The translations under genes and the position numbers were made by a program. From Aradus depressus (Eukaryota; Arthropoda; Insecta; Hemiptera; Aradidae): a stretch of DNA of 64,000 bases. The DNA lies in contig OY759218.1 in the NCBI GenBank assembly GCA_963662175.1, forward strand, positions 1,426,001 to 1,490,000, written 5' to 3'. Shown in pieces: positions 23,427-34,641 of the stretch (positions are counted from its first letter, which is position 1; each line of letters starts with the position of its first letter). The notes below the pieces were generated by a model. The model made no database searches, was not told the origin of the DNA, and saw nothing but the letters and a program-made list of their open reading frames with translations.

Positions 23427-23540
23427 AATCAAATTGAGCAAAATAAATAAAACTCGGTGGCATAACCAGCAACAAGACTGCGGTCGGAACAAATGGATGC
23501 ACATGCGCGACAACTGTCCAACAATGTTGCCAATTAATTA
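23378..23540 (-). promoter_or_regulatory. sno: candidate non-coding first exon and promoter region of sno
   Basis: On the minus strand a good donor (AATT followed by GTAAGT, GT at 23377-23376) lies upstream of the first coding exon, preceded by a less AT-rich stretch that would suit a 5' UTR. The upstream limit is a guess. There is no direct evidence of transcription. A diverged copy of the donor and surrounding 280 bp lies at 24018-24316. Confidence 0.35.
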
Positions 23541-23703
23541 TTAATATGTGATCAATTTTTGGCATTATGTTTGGTTATGAAGGGGGAAATTAAATTTTTC
23601 GAACTATTCTTTGATTTTTAAAATTATTTTGCTGACAAAATGGTCTGGACTTTCTTCGAAGAATAAATAAAAACGTTTATACATTGTTTCGGATCTGTGA
23701 TAC

Positions 23704-23991
23704 TGCATTCAGCTAGCCCCCCATCATCGCAAAAACAAACCGGACATATCCCACGATTTAGTGCTATTTATGTGCTAATTTGTTGCTCCAACCATTTCGC
23801 AGGAATTCGCGGTCATATGTGAGGGACTAGCTTAACGTTAAGCTAGCCCCCCACTTCTAGAATAATGTCAAAATAGAAATTTTTTTTATCACATGATTTA
23901 CCCCTAATTTTTGCTTTATTCCCGAATTCGTTGCTCAACCCGTTTAGCAGGAATTAGTGGTCATAGAATGCGGGCACTGGCCAGCTTAACA
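23704..23991 (+). repeat. two adjacent 'gctagcccccc' repeat units
   Basis: Unit 1 (about 23706-23836) and unit 2 (about 23837-23991) both start gctagcccccc, share 'gtttagcaggaatt'-type interior words and end (c)agcttaac. The junction 'gcttaacgttaagc' is itself palindromic. A third diverged unit lies at 24350-24500 and an inverted one at 27055-27205. Confidence 0.7.
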
Positions 23992-24017
23992 TCAAGTAGA
24001 CCACTGTAAATCTGACA

Positions 24018-24316
24018 GTATAAACAGAACAAACTTCATAAAATATTAATCATTAAAAAATGCTATAAAAAAAAAAAAAAAAAAATGAAATCATAGTTAC
24101 GATGGCGGAAAAGGAAAGAAATGGTTGTTATTAAAACAAAAGATAGACAAAAAAAAAATCTGATAAATACATTTTAAAAACTAACATAAGCAAACAATTA
24201 ATAAGTGCCACTTGAAATTTTGAAAACAAATATTGTGTTAGTATAAATAGTATACTGGAGAAAACTTACAACTAATTTGATGTTGAACAATTTTGACGAT
24301 GTATACAACATTTAGT
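24018..24316. repeat. direct duplication D2
   Basis: Copy of 23148-23426, including the minus-strand splice donor (GT at 24269-24268). It lies between repeat units of the 'gctagcccccc' family. Confidence 0.8.
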
Positions 24317-24659
24317 CTAATACCTAGAACATATGAATTAATCGGAATGTTGATGAACTCATGATTTAGAGCCGATTATGTGCTAATTTGTTGCTACATT
24401 CCCGATTTTTTTGCTCGATCAGTTTAGCAGGAATCTGCGGCCATAGAGGGTGGGCATGAGCCAGCCTAACAACATGTGAGCTCCCCCCACCCTAGAGCAA
24501 ATTGATCGGGCGCAATGTTTGATGCATCTATGGAGACACAATCTGGTCCGTTAAATGATAATCTTTTAATGGGACCTAAATTGCAAAAGGACATATCCAC
24601 CACTGTTATGAATTTCGACTTCATAAGGTGGCCTTTGTCACCGATATCGTTAAGATGTA

Positions 24660-25345
24660 CCTATCGGCTGTGATGTATAAATTTACACACATTAAGATTA
24701 TTTATATATTATAAAATCAATTATTATTATTTGTACAAAAACATTATTATTATACACATATACATATTGTTAGTAGTGAAGTAATATAATTAAATAGTGA
24801 ATAAATATACAAAGATGGACTAGTCGCATTTTGTGTAAAAACGAATGGTGAACAACCAATGAATGGAGACAAAAGACGACGATCAGCTGTTTTAAAATAG
24901 TCAAGAGACAGTCTAATGAGAGTTAAGGAAGTGGACAATCTAGAGAGAGAGAGAGTTGTTTTAGGGTTAAGGTGTGGCGAACCAGTCTGAGTGAGAGAAG
25001 TGAACCATGTAGTAAAAATAACAGTGAAGTAGATAGATGCACAAAGGTACTTTTTACTTATTTATACATATATGCCCAATATAAAATGAATTAAAGAGTG
25101 GCCACAAAAACAGAAAATATATAGTTGTAAGAAATCAGTTTCTAAGATTTTTATTGTAATTTGATTTTTTTAATTTGCATATTAGTTTTTTAAATTTATA
25201 ATGTAGGTTAAGTTAAATAAACCCAAATATTCGTTCTCTTATTCTAGGCTATTCATTTTCCCTGTGAACCCAGTAAGATAATTTATACCTTTGGATTAGA
25301 TTTAACATTTTTGCAAATTTAGGAAAACAATTTGGCATCTCTTTA
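24660..25345 (+). repeat. LTR-like or non-autonomous interspersed element, copy 1
   Basis: Starts 'tgtgatgtataaatttaca' and contains a TATA-like 'gtgaataaatatacaaag', 'cgatcagctgtt' and a poly-A-signal-like 'aaataaacccaaatattcg'. Homologous segments lie at 30440-30853 (reverse) and 31230-31475 (forward). No protein domain is seen. An LTR is one possible reading. Confidence 0.45.
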
Positions 25346-25759
25346 GTATCTTTAGAAGAAATCCAAATGAAATAATTATTAGTTGAAATTTTTTTAAATT
25401 TCTTCAAAATTGCACGTCTTGAACTTGTATATTTTTTTAGGGTCCTTTTCGGAAACTACTGTAAAAATCAAAATTTAGTAGAAGCCCAGCTACAATTTCT
25501 ACAGGAAATGTGATATTATTTATTATTAATTTTATTAATGCAATTATTGATTATTATTATATTTATAATATAATTTAAAACATTATTTTTTCAATTATCA
25601 CACAGGAATGATTAGTGATTCCCGAGCACCGCCCATATCAACATATTTTATGGCGTTGTTCACAGGAAGAAGTAGTCCAAACGTATGAAACTATAAGATC
25701 TGACCAGTCATTATTATGACCCACCCTATTTGGCTTTAACAGTACTCTAACAATTGATA

Positions 25760-26600
25760 TATGACGAAGGCATATCCTCAAGCAGCAAATGTCCTTCGGC
25801 ATGATGTATATGAGAGCTTTTTATCTTTTAGGTAGCGGACAAGATTGAAGTTAGTGAACCAATTATCGGCAGTTAAGTTGCGCCCAGTACCAAATAAGGG
25901 CTCAGCCAATCTTTTTATCTTTTAGGTAGCGGACAAGATTGAAGTTAGTGAACCAATTATCGGCAGTTAAGTTGCGCCCAGTACCAAATAAGGGCTCAGC
26001 CAATCTTTTTATCTTTTAGGTAGCGGACAAGATTGAAGTTAGTGAACCAATTATCGGCAGTTAAGTTGCGCCCAGTACCAAATAAGGGCTCAGCCAATCT
26101 TTTTATCTTTTAGGTAGCGGACAAGATTGAAGTTAGTGAACCAATTATCGGCAGTTAAGTTGCGCCCAGTACCAAATAAGGGCTCAGCCCCTCTTTTAAC
26201 CACTTCAACTGGTTTATTATTTTCACGAATCGTCCTTCCGATTGCCTTCCCAGATAGATTTCGAAATTGTAGGAATACAAAATTTTTGCGTCGACTAGAG
26301 CAAAGATTTTTATCCCGTACTTATTTGGCTTAGATCGGATGTATTGCCTGAATGGACATCGACCACGAAACCAGGTAACATTTCCTCTATTGTCACGTTC
26401 TTTCCAAGATAATAACTTCCCTTGCAATTGTTTACAAACTTTTCGAAGATATCCCGAATCAATATCCCGACAAGGCGGCCTTCTGCTTTTCTCTCTGATC
26501 TAGCTCTCGATTATCAAAACGTAGACAACGCATTAGTTTTGAATTTTTTTATACTCGATAACTAGCCCAACTTTTCAATCCCATCACCATTATTCCCCCA
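25760..26600 (-). pseudogene. piggyBac-type transposase relic
   Basis: On the minus strand, fragments read MRCLRFDNRE, then FRGRCPFRQYIRSKPNKYGI, KIFALVDAKILYSYNFEIYLG and LGATLTADNWFTNFNLVRYL. These are the core of the piggyBac DDE transposase (DDE_Tnp_1_7), including the DNWFT block that holds a catalytic Asp. Stops and frame changes interrupt it. The DNWF-bearing segment is repeated four times in a 94-bp tandem array (25815-26190). Cut-and-paste activity is lost. Confidence 0.82.
25815..26190 (-). repeat. 94-bp tandem repeat, four copies, inside piggyBac relic
   Basis: 'ggtagcggac' begins at 25831, 25925, 26019 and 26113, exactly 94 bp apart, with virtually identical units. Because 94 is not a multiple of 3, each repeat changes frame. 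Confidence 0.97.
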
Positions 26601-27054
26601 CAATTCTTCCAAACTCTGCCTATTCCCGCGATAAGCTCCTGCCAATTACAAAAGACCAATAAAAGCCCTAACTTCAATTGAATCTGTTGTTTTTATATCT
26701 CTATCTCTGGAAACTAATTTTTCTGCAAACTTTTTCACAGAAAGCAGGAAAAAAGAAAAACATTATGAAATATTTACATGTCTGACAGGTACAGGGCAAA
26801 AAAACAAGTGTTACTTAACTACATAAGTTGTATTCCACTATAATTATTTGTTAGATGGACGGAATAATCCATTATAATAATCAAAACTGCGAAGTACGTA
26901 CCTTACGAATTGTGATGAAATCGGGCGCTAACTGAATGATACACATTCAAAAACTGTGAAAACCAGCTACTGAGGAGCCATCTACAGCAAACTAAAATGT
27001 CCCAGCTGTGCCTGACAGATCACTTGCGCTCAACGGAGGGTTAATCAAAATTTT

Positions 27055-27205
27055 CCAATACGTGGCCGCACCTATGACCGCGAATTGCTGCTAAACGGTT
27101 GGAGCAACAAAATCGGGAATAGAGCAACGAATTAGCACATAAATAGCACTAAATCGTGGGATACATCCGTTTTGATTTTGCGATGGTGGGGGGCTAGCTT
27201 AACCC
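27055..27205 (-). repeat. inverted 'gctagcccccc' unit right of piggyBac relic
   Basis: Reverse complement of the 23706 unit ('cccacgatttagtgctattt' shared on the other strand). It ends 'ggggctagcttaacccc' followed by TTAA, the piggyBac target tetranucleotide. Together with 23706 it could mark the ends of a former element. Confidence 0.6.
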
Positions 27206-27454
27206 CTTAAGCACGAGTGGGTTGTGTACTGCCCATTGATTTGTCGATATTTCTATTGAATTCAAATAATGGCGGGTGTTTGCCACTGGTGACAATATAT
27301 ACAGAAACCATCGGGAAATGTGTATAATGCTGATTTCCCGTTTTTTTGTGTGATAGATGAATTGATAAGACAATTTGTCACTCTAGCTTCCACGAAAATG
27401 GATAGATCACATAAGTACATCTTTTTACTTTTTTTATTGTTTTATTCCTCAAAA

Positions 27455-28012
27455 ATGTTTATAAAATTATTTATTGCTCGTCCGATGTGGCAGTACGCTT
27501 GTGGCCTATGGGGTTCAGCTGCTAAAAGCCTCATAACCAGGATACAAACTACTCAAAATCGCGTCATGAGACTCATCACTGATGCACCGTGGTATGTTCG
27601 CAACACAGTTCTACATGCTGATCTTGAAATACCGGAAGTAGCGGAGGTCCTCAAAGAATCCTACATACGAATGCATGGCCCACCGCCGAAATCCACTGGT
27701 GCGGGAAATTGCTGAACACCCACCACCTTTACCACTGGAACGCAGACTTAAAAAGAAGCGACCGCATGATTTTCTTCTCATCAATTAATCAAAAGACATT
27801 ATCTAAGTTTCACAGCAAACACACCCCTTGTTGTTTTCCGATACATTTTTCCCCCCCTATATTATGTTAAATTTATCTAGTTTAAAGTTACTTGTTTAGG
27901 GCAATTAATGAATTGTTCCTGAGTTCATATCTCATGTTAATTAGGCCATTGGCCTAGGTATTATTAACTTCTAAGTTGAGGAACGCGGACATATTGTGGA
28001 AACTTGTAATAA
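27455..28012 (+). mobile_element. Jockey-type LINE 3' fragment
   Basis: The frame reads RPMWQYACGLWGSAAKSL, ITRIQTTQNRVMRLITDAPW and YVRNTVLHADLEIPEV. After a frameshift near 27675 it continues RNPLVREIAEHPPPLPLERR to a stop at 27788. This is the C-terminal tail typical of Jockey-clade ORF2. A 3' UTR follows up to 'aataaatgaataaaac', where a palindrome is inserted. Confidence 0.8.
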
Positions 28013-28225
28013 ATGAATAAAACAAACTTATTTTTGAAATATTGTCTATTCCACTAAAGATATATATATTTACAACTACCGGTTTCGGCTTTATACCATC
28101 GTCAGGTCTAGTTATGAACTGTCATAACTAGACCTGACGATGGTATAAAGCCGAAACCGGTAGTTGTAAATATATATATCTTTAGTGGAATAGACAATAT
28201 TTCAAAAATAAGTTTGTTTTATTCA
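28013..28225. repeat. 213-bp near-perfect palindrome, PLE-terminus type
   Basis: The arms mirror one another around 28119 with a four-base centre. Both arms carry the 'accggtttcggc'/'gccgaaaccggt' word and the hammerhead-like core (28134-28157 on plus, 28080-28105 on minus). It looks like two PLE termini joined head to head with the body missing. Confidence 0.9.
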
Positions 28226-28497
28226 TCTAGGTATTATTGTTATAGACAGCCCAACTATAATATTCGTGTATAGAATAATAAAGTTTACAATAATTATTAA
28301 AAAAAAAAAAAAAATTATTGCTCGTGTTTCTATTGTATGTGATGTATATAAATGCGTTCCTGGTAACTAAACAGTTAAAATTACGCCACCAGGACGATGT
28401 TAATATTTGGGTTGTATACTACCCATTGACATTGGACGATCATTTTTCATCCTAACTTTAGGTAGTATACAACCCAATTCTGTTATTATTTTTTCTA

Positions 28498-28760
28498 TTG
28501 AACTTTCTGGTAAATTTGTTCAGTTTTGTTGTTCTAGTTCGACAATTTTTCGACTTCGACAACGAAGATGACCGTGATCTCGTCCACAGTATTCTTCAAG
28601 ATCTCTCAGATGTAGAAGATTGGGACGATGAAGATAATTCGGAAGAAAATGAACCAGTTCATATCAGTACTGTTTGTAATCAATGGAGGATTGGAGCCGA
28701 CTTCGTTCGGCGAGGCACTTCTTATAGATGTAGCGTAGCACCTAATATGTATAAGGAATT
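28498..28760 (+). pseudogene. acidic ORF, possible piggyBac-like transposase N-terminus
   Basis: Encodes RQFFDFDNEDDRDLVHSILQ, DLSDVEDWDDEDNSEENEP and then CNQWRIGADFV. The acidic N-terminus of this pattern occurs in piggyBac-like transposases. 'gggttgtatactacccattg' at 28408 resembles 'gggttgtgtactgcccattg' at 27219, perhaps ends of the same element. Not a firm identification. Confidence 0.35.
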
Positions 28761-28849
28761 AAAATTCAAACTTGTCAACACGAACTTCTCAACATATATT
28801 TCTCAACTTTTTTTTTTTTTTTTCCCCCGGGTGCTCCGGTAAATCACCC

Positions 28850-30075
28850 GGCCCACTTATCGTCGGGGAAAGAGGAAGTACATATATATACTGTGGTTTT
28901 ATTTACAGTGTTGCTGTGGGTGTCCGGGGGCGACAGCCTATGGTCCCTTACAGGACAGACTGGCGCTCCCGGACCCCCTTGAGTTGCGGCTGCCTGGTGG
29001 CGCGCAGTGGGGCTGCTTCTACATTGCGGTCGCCGAGGGTAGAACTCGGGTCTGGCCCACCAATCGCCTCCGGCGTCAGGTCAAAGGGCCTTTTTCTGTT
29101 CCCGCCAGGAGGTGACAAACCGGCCGAACGCCAGATAGTTCGACTCCGTCATCAACTCCGGCGGGTCAATCCCAGGTACGATCCTGTCGAGCGGATCAAC
29201 TCCACCCTAGACCAGTCGTACAGCTGACAATCGAGGACCACATGTTCTGCAGTCTCGATTCCGCCACACGAACAGTTCGGGCTATTCTTTCTCTTGAAGA
29301 AGAAGAGTTTGCAAGTCGCCGTGACCTGAAAGTACATGAGAAGTCCAGTGATCGGGCTGTACCCTGTACCCAAGTGGAGCGCAGGCGGACCCGGACGTCA
29401 GGGAGATACGCGGCTGTCGGAGGAGTGCGACCATCGTTGTTGCCACCTGTCCATTATCCAGTCTTGGACAATGTGCTTGCAACGCTCTGGTCTGTTCTGT
29501 CCACGTAGCTCGCCTTCCAGGGCGAGGCGCAAGGGCTCATCTATACCTGCTCTCAGGGGCAAATTGCGTCTACAGAAGTACGAGGCGACCGCCCCGTCCA
29601 AGACCGTCTATGGGCGGAGCTCCCGCCAGCACCTATAGCACTGCCGTAGAGACAGTACGATAGGCCCTCAGGAGGGCAGCTCTTTGGGCCTAGTCTTGTT
29701 CTCTGCTGCTTGGTGGGACGTAACCACCATCCTGCAGCAGCGTCTCGAGCCACAGCCTCGAATACCCCCATGTAGATCGTTTTGCACGCGTTTTGAGTAC
29801 TTGACGCCCCATGTTGCACGAGCTAGGCAGTTCAGAGCGTTGAAAGTAGCATTGGTCCTTTCTTTGATGGCAACAGCGTGGGGAGTCGCGCTGAAGCCCG
29901 GACCCAGCCTCACACCGTCTATATGACCGTCTCCGGGAATTCAACGCACATCCCTCGGATCCCCAAGGAGAAGGGGTGGCTGGCGTCGGTTTTCCCTCTT
30001 ATCAGCAGGGTCTTAATCTTGCTTGGTGAGAGGGCCAGCTTATTGGCGCAGCACCAGCTGTTTCATTTGTCATAA
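28850..30075 (-). mobile_element. R1-clade-like LINE 3' half, copy 2
   Basis: Minus-strand frames include SPNCSCGGIETAEHVVLDC, the C-terminal CCHC knuckle of R1-type ORF2, and AYRTVSTAVL with several frameshifts. The 3' UTR (28850-29110) matches that of copy 1 ('gtaaataaaaccacagt'). The element keeps the part that copy 1 has lost. Confidence 0.8.
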
Positions 30076-30439
30076 AATAAGTAGATTTTTGAGTTCCAAA
30101 AGTGGGATTTTGAGTGACGTCTGATTCACCGTTCCATCGGATTTATGAGTTCAGACTAGGATTTTTTAAATTGATATTTTATCTAGTTTTAGATAGATAA
30201 AGTTTTATTTGTCATAAAATAAGTAAATTTTTTCAAAAACTATAGGTTTTGATTGGCCGCCATTTTGTATTCCATCGGCTTTCAGATAGACTGCCATTTT
30301 TTGGATCTCGAGGATGGATATTTTCAAAATTTCATAATAAATTTTTCAGAAAATAAGTCTCTTTTTTTGGCCTGGGCTCCTGGACTAAAAGAGATGCTAT
30401 ATTTTCTAAATTTTGCAAAAATGTTAAATTCAATCCAAA

Positions 30440-30853
30440 GGTGTAAATTAACTTATACTATAAGTTAACTATATACTTATATTACTGGGTTAACAGGGAA
30501 AATGAATACCATAGAATATGAGAACAAATATTTGAGTTTATTTACTTGAACCTACATTATAAATTGAATAACTACTGGAAATTAAAAAATGAAACTTTTT
30601 TACAAAAGGAAATCTTACAAACTAATTACTTAAAACTATATCACTCTTTTTTCTGTTTTTATATTTTGGCCATTATTTATTTTTCTTTTATATTTTTGGG
30701 CATATATATTATGTACATATAAGTAAGTAAAAGTACTTCCTTTGGGCATCTATTTCACTGTTATTTTACACTCCAACATGGTTCACTATTTAAGCCTAAA
30801 TACTTAACATCTCAACCCAGATGTCTCACCTCCACAACACAACTTAGACTTTT
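30440..30853 (-). repeat. LTR-like element, copy 2 (reverse)
   Basis: Reverse complement of 24930-25345: 'ctgggttaacagggaaaatg' and 'tgggcatatatatt' words recur. Its outer 50 bp (30803-30853) is inverted relative to 31422-31475, giving a long inverted pair with a 570-bp spacer. Confidence 0.6.
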
Positions 30854-31229
30854 TTTCATTCATTCATTCACAATGGCTCGACAACCCACTAACTAGTCAT
30901 GGCCTCCTCCAACAGTGTCCGCCAGTTATCCCTGTTTTGTGCAGCTGCACTCCAGTGTCGGACTCCAACAGAAAAACGTTAACAAAAAAACAATACGTTA
31001 ATTATTGTTGTTGTGTTAGAGTTATAAAACGTTCGGCTACGTTAATTAGAAGCCAAGAAATGCACCTTCCACGTTCGGAAGTTATCGCACACACTGGCAC
31101 TAATATACGAGTATAATGATACTTAACATTTTTTTTGCCTGAGCTCCAACATGATATCGAGTATAGGGTAATCCACCAGGTAACGGAAAGTTTACGAAAA
31201 ACGACTCCAAATTCTAAATTTGAATTACT

Positions 31230-31475
31230 AAATTGCCTGTGATGTATAAAATTACAAACATTGTAATTATTAATATAAAATTAATTACATTTATTTGAAT
31301 AAAAACAGTGAAGTACCTAACTAAATTAGTGAATAAATATATAAAGTCGCATTTTGTTTTAAAACGAACCAATGAGTGGAAACAAAAGACGACCAATCAG
31401 CTGTTCTAATAGTGTGGACCAGTCTAAGTTGTGTTGTGGAGGTGAGACATCTGGGTTGAGATGTTAAGTTTAGCT
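31230..31475 (+). repeat. LTR-like element, copy 3 (forward)
   Basis: Matches 24665-24930: 'tgtgatgtataaaattaca', 'gtgaataaatatataaagt', 'accaatcagctgtt' and 'gaggtgagacatctgggtt'. Confidence 0.6.
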
Positions 31476-31499
31476 CTGCACAAATTCCGCAGGCTTTCA

Positions 31500-32672
31500 G
31501 GGACACCATAATTTTTCCATTATATAAAAAAGGTGAAAAAGATGTCCCTAATAATCATAGACCTATATCCATTAATAACTCCATTGCGAAATTATATACT
31601 AGCTTGTTGTTGGAACGATTGGTAGTATGGTCTGAGGGTATCCTAAAGGAGTTCCAGAGTGGCTTTAGCAAACAATATTCTACTATTGATAATATTTTAA
31701 ATTTAGTTAATATAGTCAAAATTATACTGAGTGTCAAAAGAAAAAAAATTGTATGCTTTTTTTATTGATTTTTCGTCAGCATTTGACACTATTGATAGAC
31801 ATGCTTTGCTATATAAATTGACTCAAGTTGGTATCTCCTCAAAAATGTTAAACTCAATAAGGAATTTACTTAGACATACTAGAGCCACTATATGGTGTAC
31901 GGAAGGCTTCACTGATTTTTTCAACATTGGAATGGGCATTAAACATGGCTGTGTTCTGAGTCCGTTAATTTTCTCTCTTTTTTTGAATGACATATACATA
32001 TGGTGGCATATACGTGTGTGAAAGACGTGTCAAATTATTGGCTTATGCAGACGATTTGGTACTGTTAGAATCTGAGCCACAAACCTTACAACGTATGATA
32101 AACTCCCTACATTATCACGTCAAAATGTGGAATCTGAGAATAAACATGGAGAAATCAAAAATAATGATTTTCAAAAATGGGGTAAGAAGGTCAAAGAGGG
32201 AAAAGTGGTTTTATGGGAATGAAATAATTGAAATCGTCAGTCGTTATAAATACTTAGGGGTCCTCCTCACTGCAAGTATGTTCAATCAAAGAGAAAAACT
32301 TAAAAAAGCAAAGTGCGAGCTGAATTCCGTATGGAGGTCTAGTTGTGCTATGGGGCCCAAATTTGGGGAGGAGAATATCATATATAAATAGAGAAACTAT
32401 TTGGATATTTTATTAAAAGACTATTCAGGCTGCCTAGTTATTCGCGAACTTCTTTTATACTAACTGAAACAGGGATAGACTCGACTATTATTTATATAAA
32501 TAAACTGCATCATAATTACATACTCAAAGTGATAAACATGGCAAATCCAAGACTTCCCCAGGCCCTAGCTAAAGAGGTTATTAAAATGTATGTGCTCTGG
32601 TTCCGACGGTTAAATAACTATATCTCGGACTACATTCTGGGAGATAGTCAGTCTGTTAATAATATCGAGATA
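31500..32672 (+). mobile_element. LINE reverse transcriptase fragment, unassigned clade
   Basis: Frames in order: PLYKKGEKDVPNNHRPISIN, FQSGFSKQYSTIDNILN, then LYAFFIDFSSAFDTIDRHAL, GIKHGCVLSPLIFSLFLND and LLAYADDLVLLESEPQTLQR (YADD). Then NLRINMEKSKIMIFKNG and a C-terminal NMANPRLPQALAKEVIKMY. Two or three frameshifts break it; it is 5' truncated and ends where a PLE starts. Confidence 0.82.
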
Positions 32673-32692
32673 TGGAATCATCAGACTCTTAG

Positions 32693-33802
32693 CTACTTGA
32701 TATTTAAATTAAGAAGGGGGGAATGGTTCAGTTCTATTTGTTCATTTAGCATTATAATATCGTTATTTTTGTTCAGTTTATTTATTTCTACCGCTTCCAG
32801 TAAATTCAAAAGTGGACCTTTTTGGCAGATATGTATTATATTTGGTTTGTGTTGTGTGTCTATGATATGTCCTGTTTCTGTGAGATGTTGGTGAAATGAG
32901 GAAGTGTTGGAGTTTGTATTTCTTGTGTGTTCCCTGTATCTAATCTTAAAGGATCTCCCTGTCTGTCCCGCGTATTTGGCATTACATTCTGGGCATTCCA
33001 ATTGGTACACTCCACATTTATCCATTAAATCTAATTTTTCTTTTGAATTAAATAATATTCTACCCAGATTGGGGTTGGATTTGAAGGCTGGATTTAAGTT
33101 ATGCTTACTTAATTTCTTTTTTATTATTTGGGATAATATACCAGTGTAAGGGATAGAATAATAATTACATTTTTCTGTTTGTGGTTTAGGGTAGATATTA
33201 TGATAAGTTATCTGTTTTAATTTACTAGATATTAGTTTGTCTATTATACTGGTATTAAAGTTATTGCCTGCTGCAATTTGCTTTAATTTGGCTATTTCTT
33301 GTTTTTTGTTTGTGTTCGTTAGAGGCAATGAGAAGCATCTATGTATCATGGACTTGAAGTATGCATATTTGTGAGATTCCGGGGCGTAAGAGTCATTGGG
33401 GATTATGGCGTCCGTGTAAGTGTCTTTTCTGTATATGTTAAATAGGAAGGAATTGTCTTGTCTTGTTATTGTTAGGTCTAGAAAGTTTATGTTGTTCTGT
33501 TCGTTCTCTATTTCTACAGTAAATTTTATATTTTTGTGGAGGTTATTAATAAAGTTATTAAATTGGTCCAACTGTCTGTCTGTGCCTGTGAAACCAGTTA
33601 AGACGTCATCGACATATCTAAACCAAAATAAAATATGTTTTTTTGCTAATTTTGTTTTTAGTATTTTATTTTCTAAGTCGTCCATAAATATATCTGCTAA
33701 GAGTGGGCTGAGGGGGCCCATTGGAAGTCCAGATTTTTGAAGGTACGTTTTTTTGTTAAATTGGAAATAATTTTGGTTGAGGCATGTATTTAGTATTGAC
33801 AT
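32693..33802 (-). CDS. PLE reverse transcriptase plus GIY-YIG endonuclease, 5' truncated
   Basis: A 369-codon open frame without stops. RT motifs are SGLPMGPLSPLLADIFMDDL and WFRYVDDVLTGF (YVDD active site). The linker follows, and near residues 265-300 a GIY-YIG nuclease: GVYQLECPECNAKYAGQTGR then SFKIRYREHTRN, with GVY/KYAG in the position of GIY-YIG and the conserved Arg. PLE polymerases prime from exposed DNA 3' ends and the nuclease is thought to nick the target (family knowledge). The N-terminal RT half is missing. Confidence 0.88.
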   Translation of the reverse strand: MSILNTCLNQNYFQFNKKTYLQKSGLPMGPLSPLLADIFMDDLENKILKTKLAKKHILFWFRYVDDVLTGFTGTDRQLDQFNNFINNLHKNIKFTVEIENEQNNINFLDLTITRQDNSFLFNIYRKDTYTDAIIPNDSYAPESHKYAYFKSMIHRCFSLPLTNTNKKQEIAKLKQIAAGNNFNTSIIDKLISSKLKQITYHNIYPKPQTEKCNYYSIPYTGILSQIIKKKLSKHNLNPAFKSNPNLGRILFNSKEKLDLMDKCGVYQLECPECNAKYAGQTGRSFKIRYREHTRNTNSNTSSFHQHLTETGHIIDTQHKPNIIHICQKGPLLNLLEAVEINKLNKNNDIIMLNEQIELNHSPLLNLNIK

Positions 33803-33805
33803 GTA

Positions 33806-34608
33806 ATATAAAATTTACTGTAGAAATAGAGAACGAACAGAACAACATAAACTTTCTAGACCTAACAATAACAAGACAAGACAATTCCTTCCTATTTAAC
33901 ATATACAGAAAAGACACTTACACGGACGCCATAATCCCCAATGACTCTTACGCCCCGGAATCTCACAAATACGCATACTTCAAGTCCATGATACATAGAT
34001 GCTTCTCATTGCCTCTAACGAACACAAACAAAAAACAAGAAATAGCCAAATTAAAGCAAATTGCAGCAGGCAATAACTTTAATACCAGTATAATAGACAA
34101 ACTAATATCTAGTAAATTAAAACAGATAACTTATCATAATATCTACCCTAAACCACAAACAGAAAAATGTAATTATTATTCTATCCCTTACACTGATATA
34201 TTATCCCAAATAATAAAAAAGAAATTAAGTAAGCATAACTTAAATCCAGCCTTGAAATCCAACCCCAATCTGGGTAGAATATTATTTAATTCAAAAGAAA
34301 AAATAGATTTAATGGATAAATGTGGAGTGTATCAATTGGAATGCCCAGAATGTAATGCCAAATACGCGGGACAGACAGGGAGATCCTTTAAGATTAGATA
34401 CAGGGAACACACAAGAAATACAAACTCCAACACTTCCTCATTTCACCAACATCTCACAGAAACAGGACATATCATAGACACACAACACAAACCAAATATA
34501 ATACATATCTGCCAAAAAGGTCCACTTTTGAATTTACTGGAAGCGGTAGAAATAAATAAACTGAACAAAAATCACGATATTACAATGCTAAATGAACAAA
34601 TAGTTTGA
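33806..34608 (+). pseudogene. PLE family 1, C-terminal half, plus-strand copy
   Basis: Starts at FTVEIENEQNNINFLDLTIT and runs through the GIY-YIG domain to LNEQIV, 13 codons short of the opposite copy. It differs from it by a handful of residues (for example Asp for Gly in PYTDILSQ). Confidence 0.87.
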
Positions 34609-34641
34609 CAAAGAAATTGTGTATTTTAATTATCTATTCCT

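Larger units (their letters stand above)
32672..34641. mobile_element. head-to-head pair of Penelope-like element (PLE family 1) copies
   Basis: The left part (32672-33805) is a minus-strand PLE and the right part (33806-34641) a plus-strand copy of the same family, joined inside the RT. The right end keeps about 37 bp of the terminal arm found at 51566-51603. Sequences are nearly identical, so the event is recent. Confidence 0.88.

Noticed and set aside
23706..27205. A single intact piggyBac transposon bounded by the 'gctagcccccc' repeats
   Set aside because: The unit occurs three times on the left and lies next to other units, and only the right end abuts a TTAA. The boundaries cannot be claimed, only suggested.
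32904..33740. Open frames opposite the PLE coding strand (81 and 106 codons)
   Set aside because: They are mirror images of the RT/GIY-YIG coding sequence and have no similarity of their own.
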